Positions 6,343-11,296 of a stretch of DNA of 13,205 nt are shown here, piece by piece. Position 1 is the first letter of the stretch; every line of letters begins with the position of its first letter. Source of the DNA: CAZMGD01 sp964565705 (GTDB lineage Bacteria > Actinomycetota > Acidimicrobiia > Acidimicrobiales > Ilumatobacteraceae); contig CAZMGD010000109.1 in the NCBI GenBank assembly GCA_964565705.1, positions 1 through 13,205 on the forward strand, given 5' to 3'. The translations under genes were made by a program, and so were the position numbers. The notes below the pieces were generated by a model that was not told where the DNA came from, did no database searches, and was given only the letters and a program-made list of their open reading frames with translations.

Positions 6343-7095
6343 CTACTCGTCGCCGTAGCCGGCGTCACGCCAGATGTCCTCGTCGCGGATTCGCGGTTCG
6401 CGCCGAGCCACCCGCACCATCTCGCGGCCCCCGCCGAACACGACGTTCTTCACGAACGCGAGGATCACCAAGGCCAGGAACACCCATGCCGCGGGGAGCA
6501 GCAGGGCTCGGGCGAGGCCGGACTTGTCCGACACGAGCGGATGCAGCAGGCCCGACTCCACCGCCGACCCGTCGGTGTGCAGGGTGCGCACCGGATCCTG
6601 GGCGTCTGGGCACGATCCGCTGTCGTTGACCCCGACGACCTGGTTGCCCCCGAACAGGGGCGCGGCCTCGCCCACCTTCGACGTCAGCCGACGGGTTGTC
6701 TCGTCGGGCGCCACCCCGACGAGGTACTGCTCGCCTTTGTCCAGGTAACGGGTGTCGTCGAAGAGGTCGACGTCGACCAGGCCGCCGACCTGCCATCCCT
6801 CCAGCGATCCGGCGCGCAGCTGCTCGACCCGGAACCTCGCGGTCGCCGCGTCGCTCGCGACCACCGTGCCGAGGAAGACCGCCGCGGCGACGGGTGGCTC
6901 CGGGCATCCTGGCGGCAGGGTCGTGGTCACCACGCCGAGCGTCGTCTCCGGAACGGTCGCGGCGGCGTCTTGCGCCGGTGCCGCGTCATCGTCGGGCGTC
7001 GCCGCCGCAGAGGAGATCGGCCCGGCGATCAGGCAGCCGGTGACGACCGCAGCGCAGAGCCACGGGCCCCACCTCGATCGTCTCGTCGCCTGCAC
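6343..7095 (-). CDS. Secreted, membrane-anchored protein of unknown function
   Basis: This 250-residue protein was not recognised as a named family. It has an N-terminal signal-like segment (basic start, hydrophobic stretch about 11-30, then SSAAATP) and an acidic/Ala/Thr-rich linker to about residue 60. An extracellular domain with two cysteines (C64, C162), possibly a disulfide pair, follows. One transmembrane helix lies at about 195-219 (LARALLLPAAWVFLALVILAF), then a short basic and acidic cytoplasmic tail of about 30 residues. The segment FLGTVVASD...FRVEQLRAGS...GEQYLVGV resembles the pattern of netrin/TIMP-like OB-fold domains in actinobacterial surface proteins; this is inference from pattern only. 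GTG 7095 is chosen because it begins the signal peptide and follows a TAGCGT -10 box by 7 bases. The 3' end is one base from the rpe stop, tail to tail. Confidence 0.8.
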   Translation of the reverse strand: MQATRRSRWGPWLCAAVVTGCLIAGPISSAAATPDDDAAPAQDAAATVPETTLGVVTTTLPPGCPEPPVAAAVFLGTVVASDAATARFRVEQLRAGSLEGWQVGGLVDVDLFDDTRYLDKGEQYLVGVAPDETTRRLTSKVGEAAPLFGGNQVVGVNDSGSCPDAQDPVRTLHTDGSAVESGLLHPLVSDKSGLARALLLPAAWVFLALVILAFVKNVVFGGGREMVRVARREPRIRDEDIWRDAGYGDE

Positions 7096-7102
7096 CGAGG
7101 GA

Positions 7103-7108
7103 ACGCTA
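7103..7108 (-). promoter_or_regulatory. Candidate leaderless -10 box (TAGCGT)
   Basis: On the minus strand TAGCGT lies 7 bases before GTG 7095 of the membrane-anchored protein gene. No Shine-Dalgarno sequence lies between. Confidence 0.45.
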
Positions 7109-7113
7109 CTGAC

Positions 7114-7128
7114 CCCGGCTTCGCCGGG
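7114..7128 (-). terminator. Short GC-rich hairpin after the crotonase gene
   Basis: CCCGGC-TTC-GCCGGG forms a 6-bp stem with a three-base loop. It lies between the crotonase stop (7133) and the -10 box of the next minus-strand gene, where a transcription stop would separate the two genes. It has no T-tract. Confidence 0.3.
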
Positions 7129-7132
7129 ACCG

Positions 7133-7900
7133 TCACTCCCCGATGAAGTTCGGCTCCCGTCTGGCCTCGAACGCGGCCAGCGCCTCGGCCGTGTCCGAGG
7201 TCGCGAAGTTCGCGGCCTGCGCCGAACCTTCCGCGATCAGCGCCTGCTCCAGCGAGGTCGACATCGCGTTGTCGAGCAGGCGCTTGGTCTGCATGATCGC
7301 CAGCGGCGGAGCCTTGGCCAGGCGCTGCGCCCAGCCATCGACGAACTCGTCCAGCTCCGCGTCGGGCACCACCCGGTTGACCAGCCCGAGCCGCTCCAGC
7401 TCGGCCGCGGGCAGGATGTCGGCGAAGAAGGCAAGCTCCTTCGCCACGTGCATGCCAACACGGCGGGGCAGGAACCACGAGCCGCCGAAGTCCACCGACA
7501 GGCCACGCTTGGCGAAGATCTCGGAGAACCGGGTGGTGTCACTGGCGACGACCAGGTCGCAGGCGAGTGCGAGGTTGGCACCGGCGCCGACCGCGACACC
7601 CCGCACCTTGGCGATCGTCGGCTGCGGCACCTGCTGGATGGCCAGGCAGCAGTCGGCGAGCGCTCGCATGTTCGTGAGCCATGGACGCACCTCCTCCCCC
7701 GCCCACAGATCGGCGCCCGAGCAGAAGTCGCCGCCCTCACCGGTGATGACCAGCACCCGGTCAGACCGGTTCATCGCCACCTCACGGGCGGCGGTGGCGA
7801 GCTGGCGCCACGTCTCCCACGTCGCCGCGTTCTTCTTGTCGGGCCGGTTGAGCGAGACCGTGACGATGCCGTCGGAGCGGCTGACCAGGACGGGTTCCAT
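7133..7900 (-). CDS. Crotonase-family protein, PaaG-like enoyl-CoA isomerase type
   Basis: This 255-residue crotonase-fold protein acts on an acyl-CoA thioester. The oxyanion-hole segments are CSGADL at about residues 60-65 and GVAVGAGANLALACD at 101-115. The two catalytic glutamates of enoyl-CoA hydratase are missing: the first (GGGCELA in hydratases) is N109 here, and the QPE position is occupied by F129. Instead D137 is present in GLSVDFGGSWFLPRRVG. That arrangement (GL-x-x-D-x-GG...LPR-x-x-G) is known in PaaG-type isomerases of phenylacetate degradation and related delta-isomerases. Isomerase activity is therefore more likely than hydration (inference). ATG 7900 is 8 bases after a TATCGT -10 box, and no Shine-Dalgarno sequence is present. 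The gene is divergent from a 36-residue ORF and a canonical enoyl-CoA hydratase. Confidence 0.9.
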   Translation of the reverse strand: MEPVLVSRSDGIVTVSLNRPDKKNAATWETWRQLATAAREVAMNRSDRVLVITGEGGDFCSGADLWAGEEVRPWLTNMRALADCCLAIQQVPQPTIAKVRGVAVGAGANLALACDLVVASDTTRFSEIFAKRGLSVDFGGSWFLPRRVGMHVAKELAFFADILPAAELERLGLVNRVVPDAELDEFVDGWAQRLAKAPPLAIMQTKRLLDNAMSTSLEQALIAEGSAQAANFATSDTAEALAAFEARREPNFIGE

Positions 7901-7908
7901 GCGCGGCG

Positions 7909-7914
7909 ACGATA
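7909..7914 (-). promoter_or_regulatory. Candidate leaderless -10 box (TATCGT) of the PaaG-like gene
   Basis: On the minus strand CAGTATCGTC contains TATCGT 8 bases before ATG 7900. The same CAGTATCGTC block is found in front of the divergent hydratase gene at 8111-8120. Confidence 0.45.
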
Positions 7915-7994
7915 CTGATCGGCATGGGATCCAACCGCACTGGTTGGCGGGCGGCGCCGTTCGCGCTCGCTCGTACGGACCCGGGGGCGCTCGG

Positions 7995-8105
7995 CTATCC
8001 GAGGAAGGCCCAGAGCACGAGGGCGAACGCGACCGCGACGCCGGCGGCGACGAACACGTAGTCGGAAGCGCGCCGCACGCGCTTGCGGTGTGGGTTGAAT
8101 CCCAT
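7995..8105 (-). CDS. Small single-pass membrane protein, 36 residues
   Basis: ATG 8105 to TAG gives 36 codons: a basic head (MGFNPHRKRVRRASD) followed by one hydrophobic helix (YVFVAAGVAVAFALVLWAFLG) running to the C-terminus. The abrupt change from a positively charged head to a clean 21-residue transmembrane span is what a real small membrane protein looks like and is unlikely in a shadow frame. It would be inserted N-in by the positive-inside rule. A GATACT -10-like box lies 6 bases before the ATG, overlapping the -10 box of the divergent hydratase. No Shine-Dalgarno sequence is present. The family was not identified. It lies head to head with the hydratase gene and precedes the PaaG-like gene on the same strand, with about 94 bases between them. 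Confidence 0.65.
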   Translation of the reverse strand: MGFNPHRKRVRRASDYVFVAAGVAVAFALVLWAFLG

Positions 8106-8113
8106 GCGTTCAG

Positions 8114-8119
8114 TATCGT
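8114..8119 (+). promoter_or_regulatory. Candidate leaderless -10 box (TATCGT) of the enoyl-CoA hydratase gene
   Basis: TATCGT is followed by CCGCAC and ATG 8126, a 6-base spacing. On the opposite strand the overlapping GATACT (8117-8112) lies 6 bases before ATG 8105 of the small membrane protein, so the two divergent promoters share -10 bases. Confidence 0.5.
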
Positions 8120-8125
8120 CCGCAC

Positions 8126-8899
8126 ATGCCCGATCTGGTGCTGATGGACCGTCGCGACGATGGGGTCGCGGTGGTGACGTTGAACAACCCGAAGGTGAAC
8201 GCGCTGTCCAGCGCGGTGCTGGCCGAGCTGCAACGGGTCGCCCGGGATCTGACCGCGAACCCTCCGGGCGCTGTCGTGATCACCGGCGGGGAGCGGATCT
8301 TCGCCGCCGGTGCCGACATCAGCGAGTTCGGGGGGCCCGGCGAGGCGTTCGAGATCGGCGCCGGGTTCCACGGCGCACTCGACGACGTCGCGGCGATTCC
8401 CCGGTTCGTGATCGCCGCGGTCAGCGGGTACGCGCTGGGCGGCGGATGCGAGCTCGCGCTGGCCTGCGACTACCGGATCGCCAGTGCGCGGGCGGTGTTC
8501 GGCCAGCCCGAGGTGCTGCTCGGCATCATCCCCGGCGGTGGCGGCACACAGCGCCTGCCGCGCCTGATCGGGCCCAGCCGGGCCAAGGAGCTGATGATCA
8601 CCGGTCGCCAGGTGAAGGCTGACGAGGCGCTGCGCATCGGCCTGGCCGACGAGGTCGTCGCCCCCGACGCCTTGCACGAGCGTGCGCTGGCGCTGGCGGT
8701 CGAGGTGGCCCGGGGCGCCGTCCTGGCCCAGGCGTCGATCAAGCGGGCCGTCGACGAGGGCCTGCAGCAGACGCTGCTCGGTGGTCTGGCGCTCGAGCGC
8801 GACCTGTTCAGCGAGGTGTTCCGCACGAACGACAGCCAGGCCGGCGTCGCCAGCTTCCTCGAGCACGGTCCCGGCAAGGCCACCTTCACCGGCACCTGA
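8126..8899 (+). CDS. Enoyl-CoA hydratase (crotonase family)
   Basis: This 257-residue enzyme hydrates 2-trans-enoyl-CoA to 3-hydroxyacyl-CoA, as in beta-oxidation. The oxyanion-hole segments are FAAGADISEF at 59-68 and VSGYALGGGCELALACD at 99-115. Both catalytic glutamates are present: E109 in GGGCELA and E129 in FGQPEVLLGIIPGGGGTQRL, giving a canonical active site. The C-terminal helices are complete. ATG 8126 directly follows a leaderless-type promoter. The gene is divergent from the small membrane protein and the PaaG-like crotonase, and its 3' end faces yraN with 47 bases between. Chain-length preference cannot be read from the sequence. Confidence 0.95.
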   Translation: MPDLVLMDRRDDGVAVVTLNNPKVNALSSAVLAELQRVARDLTANPPGAVVITGGERIFAAGADISEFGGPGEAFEIGAGFHGALDDVAAIPRFVIAAVSGYALGGGCELALACDYRIASARAVFGQPEVLLGIIPGGGGTQRLPRLIGPSRAKELMITGRQVKADEALRIGLADEVVAPDALHERALALAVEVARGAVLAQASIKRAVDEGLQQTLLGGLALERDLFSEVFRTNDSQAGVASFLEHGPGKATFTGT

Positions 8900-8946
8900 G
8901 CGAGGCAGCCCCGCGCCGAGCCGCCGCCAGCGAGCGCAGCGAGCCA

Positions 8947-9303
8947 TCAGAAAGCCGACTGGATCACGTCGAGCTTCGTGCCGAGCACGCAGGCGACGTC
9001 GAAGCGGACGGTGACCCGGTCGTGTGGGTGCGTCGCCAGCCAGGCTGCGGCGAGGCGCCGCAGGCGTTGCTGCTTGCGCCAGGTGACCGCCTCGGCGGGC
9101 GTGCCGAACCGCGTCGACGCGCGGGCCTTGACCTCGCAGATGACCACGAGCCCGGGCCGGCTGACGACGAGATCGATCTCGCCCTCCGCACACTGCCAGT
9201 TCCGGTCGAGCACCGTGTAGCCCTCGCGCTCGTACCAGCGGGCTGCAAGATCCTCCCCGAACTTGCCTCGGGCCCCGTTGGCGCCGCCGGTGGGCGGGCC
9301 TAC
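8947..9303 (-). CDS. yraN: YraN / UPF0102 family nuclease-like protein, start codon non-canonical or uncertain
   Basis: This UPF0102 protein has a restriction-endonuclease-like fold. Residues matching the predicted active site are seen: GEDLAARW, then DRNWQCAEGEIDLVV, then ICEVKARAS (E...E-I-D...E-V-K). The C-terminal D-V-I-Q-S-A-F is typical. The biochemical role of the family is not well settled. The conserved domain begins near 9280, but no ATG, GTG or TTG lies in frame between 9396 and the too-late GTG at 9213. The coordinate given uses the GTA at 9303-9301, which overlaps the DUF2469 stop as GTAG and yields 118 residues, a normal family length. The longest canonical alternative is ATG 9402, which would overlap DUF2469 by 103 bases and add a non-conserved 33-residue tail. 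Context (rplS - DUF2469 - yraN) is the actinobacterial order. Confidence 0.8.
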   Translation of the reverse strand, partial: VGPPTGGANGARGKFGEDLAARWYEREGYTVLDRNWQCAEGEIDLVVSRPGLVVICEVKARASTRFGTPAEAVTWRKQQRLRRLAAAWLATHPHDRVTVRFDVACVLGTKLDVIQSAF

Positions 9304-9593
9304 AGCTCGGTCGAGGGCAGCTCCTCGACGTTGACGTCTTTGAAGCTCAGCACCCGCACCTTGGGCACGAAGCGGCTCTTGCGGTACATGTCCCAAACCC
9401 ATGCGTCGCTCAGGTTCACTTCCACGAGGGGCCGCGGACCGTCGCTGAGCACGTGCACCTCGACGACGTTGGCCAGATAGAAGCGGCGCTCGGTCTCCAC
9501 GGCGAAGCGGAACATGCCCGCCACGTCCTGGTACTCCTGCGCGAGTTGGAGCTCTCGCTCGGCCTCGAAGCTCTCGAGATCGTCGCTGCTCAA
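9300..9593 (-). CDS. DUF2469 family protein
   Basis: This 97-residue protein matches the conserved actinobacterial DUF2469 family encoded near rplS and rnhB (as in Mycobacterium). Recognisable blocks are S-x-D-D-L-E-x-F-E, EYQDVAGMFRFAVETERRFYLAN reduced here to its key features (EYxDV, ETERRFYLAN), the DAWVWDMYR segment, and the end block FKDVNVEEL. Its function is unknown. The start is TTG 9593, which gives the family N-terminus. The 31 bases after the rplS stop contain no purine-rich ribosome binding site, so coupling to rplS translation or a weak start is likely. Its TAG overlaps the yraN reading frame. The lepB and rnhB genes that commonly separate rplS from this gene are not here. Confidence 0.9.
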   Translation of the reverse strand: MSSDDLESFEAERELQLAQEYQDVAGMFRFAVETERRFYLANVVEVHVLSDGPRPLVEVNLSDAWVWDMYRKSRFVPKVRVLSFKDVNVEELPSTEL

Positions 9594-9624
9594 TGTGGGG
9601 CCTGGGGCCGAAGGTGGCGGCCGC

Positions 9625-9972
9625 TCAGCGGTCGCGCTTCTCCTTGACGCGGGCGGCCTTGCCGATGCGATCGCGCAGGTAGTACAGCTTGGCTCGGCGC
9701 ACGTCGCCGCGCTTGACGACCTCCACCTTCTGGACCATGGGGCTGTGGAAGGGGAAGGTGCGCTCGACGCCCACGCCGTAGCTGAGCTTGCGGACCTTGT
9801 AGGTCTCGCCGATGCCCGAGCCCTGGATGGCGATGACGTTGCCCTGGAACACCTGGATGCGCTCCTTGCCGGACTCCACCACGCGGACGTGCACCTTGAG
9901 CTCGTCGCCGGGCCCGAACGCCGGGATGTCCGAGCGCAGGTTGGGGGTGTCGACGAGGTCAGTGGTCTTCAT
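9625..9972 (-). CDS. rplS: 50S ribosomal protein L19
   Basis: This structural protein of the large ribosomal subunit, at the 30S-50S interface, has 115 residues, the usual length. Clear L19 blocks are FGPGDELKVHVRVVE, RIQVFQGNVIAIQG, SYGVGVERTFPFHSP and KVEVVKRGDVRRAKLYYLRD, ending in a basic tail. ATG 9972 is chosen because GGAAG lies 8 bases upstream and MKTTDLVD is a typical N-terminus. An in-frame TTG at 9990 would add six residues. It follows trmD on the same strand with 33 bases between and is probably co-transcribed with it. Confidence 0.97.
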   Translation of the reverse strand: MKTTDLVDTPNLRSDIPAFGPGDELKVHVRVVESGKERIQVFQGNVIAIQGSGIGETYKVRKLSYGVGVERTFPFHSPMVQKVEVVKRGDVRRAKLYYLRDRIGKAARVKEKRDR

Positions 9973-10005
9973 GGCGGGACTTCCAGACAAGCAGCAAAAG
10001 GACGC

Positions 10006-10740
10006 TCAAGGATAGGGGACGGCAGGGAACTCTTCCAACAGTCGCCGGTCCTGGTCGGTGAGCCCGCCGCGGGCATCGACCAGATCGGGGCGGTCACGGC
10101 AGGTCCGGTGCAGGGCCTGGGCGTGGCGCCAGCGGGCGATCCGGCCGTGGTCGCCGCTGCGCAGCACCTCGGGCACCGCCCAGCCCCGGAACTCCGCCGG
10201 ACGGGTGTACTGCGGCTCTTCCAGCAGCCCTGCGCCTCCGAAGCTCTCGGTGAGCGGGCTGATGTCGTTGCCCATCACACCCGGCAGGAGGCGGGTCACG
10301 GCCTCGATCACGACGCAGGCAGCGACCTCTCCTCCGGCCAGCACGACGTCGCCGACGCTGATCTCCCCGTCGGCGAGGTGTTCGCGGACACGATGGTCGA
10401 TGCCCTCGTAGCGCCCGCAGATCAAGCTGAACCCGCTGGTCGCGGCCAGCTCCACGGCCAGCGCCTGGTCTAAGCGCCGCCCGCCGGGCCCGAGCAGGAG
10501 CAGCGGGCGCGGTGGCTGGGCGGCCTCCACGGCAGTGAAGATCGGTTCTGGACGCATCACCATCCCGGCGCCACCACCGAACGGTGCGTCGTCGACGCTG
10601 CGGTGCACGTCGGTCGTGTGCTGACGGGGATCATGGAGCCGAAGGTCGACCGCGCCGGAGGTTCGTGCCCTGCCCAGGAGACTCGCGCTGCAGAACGCGT
10701 CGACCATCTCCGGGAAGATCGAGAACACGTCGATGCGCAT
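10006..10740 (-). CDS. trmD: tRNA (guanine-N1-)-methyltransferase TrmD
   Basis: TrmD methylates G37 at N1 in tRNAs reading codons that start with C or G, using SAM, and prevents +1 frameshifting. This 244-residue protein has the N-terminal MRIDVFSIFPEMV, DAPFGGGAGMVM at 51-62, and the trefoil-knot SAM site LICGRYEGIDHRV (106-118) with ISVGDVVLAGGE (127-138). The C-terminal part has GLLEEPQYTRP and SGDHGRIARWR. R150 matches the conserved active-site arginine. At the position of the catalytic aspartate (D169 in E. coli numbering, in DSF) there is E165 (TESF). ATG 10740 follows a TAGCCT -10 box by 6 bases. The neighbouring rimM, normally co-transcribed, is separated from it by an oppositely oriented gtrA-like gene. 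Confidence 0.95.
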   Translation of the reverse strand: MRIDVFSIFPEMVDAFCSASLLGRARTSGAVDLRLHDPRQHTTDVHRSVDDAPFGGGAGMVMRPEPIFTAVEAAQPPRPLLLLGPGGRRLDQALAVELAATSGFSLICGRYEGIDHRVREHLADGEISVGDVVLAGGEVAACVVIEAVTRLLPGVMGNDISPLTESFGGAGLLEEPQYTRPAEFRGWAVPEVLRSGDHGRIARWRHAQALHRTCRDRPDLVDARGGLTDQDRRLLEEFPAVPYP

Positions 10741-10746
10741 CCGGCC

Positions 10747-10752
10747 AGGCTA
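10747..10752 (-). promoter_or_regulatory. Candidate leaderless -10 box of trmD (TAGCCT)
   Basis: On the minus strand TAGCCT-GGCCGG-ATG places the box 6 bases before the trmD start, with no Shine-Dalgarno sequence. This gives trmD-rplS its own promoter, as expected after the interruption by the plus-strand gene. Confidence 0.45.
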
Positions 10753-10789
10753 CGGACGCACCTGCCACCCCCGCCGCACACTCGGTCGA

Positions 10790-10795
10790 TACGCT
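10790..10795 (+). promoter_or_regulatory. Candidate -10 box of the GtrA-like gene (TACGCT)
   Basis: TACGCT is followed by GACGTC, the same 6-base spacer as in the rpe promoter, and then by ATC in frame with the gene. If transcription starts there, the leader to GTG 10847 is about 45 bases; otherwise ATC would have to serve as start. Confidence 0.35.
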
Positions 10796-10846
10796 GACGT
10801 CATCGCGGCCGACCCCCTCCCCCTTCGTGCTGCGCGAGCTCCCGGC

Positions 10847-11293
10847 GTGAAACACCACCTGCCCCGCCTCGCGCGCTATGCCGCTGTGTCCGTCGTGTCG
10901 ACCGTCACCACGATGGTCGTGCTCGGCGTCCTCATCGCGACACGATTGACGTCACCCGCGGTCGCCAACGTGGTCGCCACCGCGGCGGGGACCATCCCCT
11001 CGTTCGAGCTGAACCGCGCCTGGGTGTGGAAGAAGCGGGGCAAGCGGGCGATGGGCCGCGAGGTGTTCGCGTTCTGGGCGATGTCGTTCACCGGCCTGGT
11101 CCTGTCGACGGTCGCGGTCGCGTTCGCGGTGCACCACGCCGAGCAATCGGGCCTGTCGACGTTCGGCCGCACGGTTGCCGCCCAGTTGGCCAACCTCGCC
11201 GCATGGGGTTCGCTGTGGCTGGGCCAGTACGTGATCATCGACCGGTTCATGTTCGGCGGGCACCACGCCGCGCCGGCGACGCTCGACGACTGA
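10847..11293 (+). CDS. GtrA-like family membrane protein
   Basis: This small polytopic protein of the GtrA/DPMS1 type is thought to help move polyprenyl-linked sugars across the membrane or to assist glycosyltransferases of the cell envelope. From GTG 10847 it has 148 residues with four hydrophobic spans at about 11-31, 37-52, 74-94 and 108-128. The family hallmark after the second span is present (FELNRAWVWKKRGK, matching N-x-x-W-x-[FW]), as is the C-terminal F-x-x-x-R/I-D-R-F segment (YVIIDRFMF). The start is uncertain. GTG 10847 puts a short basic head before the first span but has no good Shine-Dalgarno sequence; ATC 10802 fits a leaderless geometry; and ATG 10733 would overlap the start of trmD. 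The gene sits alone on the plus strand between rimM and trmD, with no glycosyltransferase partner in view. Confidence 0.85.
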   Translation: MKHHLPRLARYAAVSVVSTVTTMVVLGVLIATRLTSPAVANVVATAAGTIPSFELNRAWVWKKRGKRAMGREVFAFWAMSFTGLVLSTVAVAFAVHHAEQSGLSTFGRTVAAQLANLAAWGSLWLGQYVIIDRFMFGGHHAAPATLDD

Positions 11294-11296
11294 CGG

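Larger units (their letters stand above)
7908..8120. repeat. Imperfect 29-nt inverted repeat with arms 7908-7936 and 8093-8120
   Basis: Reading inward from each side, both arms begin GACGATACTGA and continue to GCATGGGAT, then [CT]CAACC. Of 29 aligned positions, 26 match, with two substitutions and one single-base gap. The spacer is 156 bases. Each arm carries the -10 box of the outward-facing crotonase gene and an inward-facing ATG. The similarity far exceeds what GC content would give by chance, but whether it is an operator pair, a duplication remnant or a mobile-element footprint cannot be decided here. Confidence 0.7.

Noticed and set aside
7924..8061. Plus-strand 45-codon ORF beginning MGSNRTGW, with a GATACT box 7 bases upstream
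   Set aside because: The start and box come from the inverted repeat, but the remaining sequence has mixed Ala/Thr/Arg composition with no helix or motif and is antisense to the more convincing 36-residue membrane protein.
8930..8945. AGCGAGCGCAGCGAGC-like repeat between the hydratase and yraN
   Set aside because: Short GAGC-rich repeats of this kind are common between genes in high-GC genomes; it forms no good hairpin and no second nearby copy makes an array.
7133..9193. One 686-codon minus-strand frame through both crotonase loci
   Set aside because: Only the last 255 codons from ATG 7900 are a protein family; the rest is the antisense of the hydratase and the intergenic region joined by chance.
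10733..10846. N-terminal extension of the GtrA-like protein from ATG 10733
   Set aside because: It would overlap the start of trmD and its promoter, is Arg/Pro-rich and precedes the normal family N-terminus by 38 residues.
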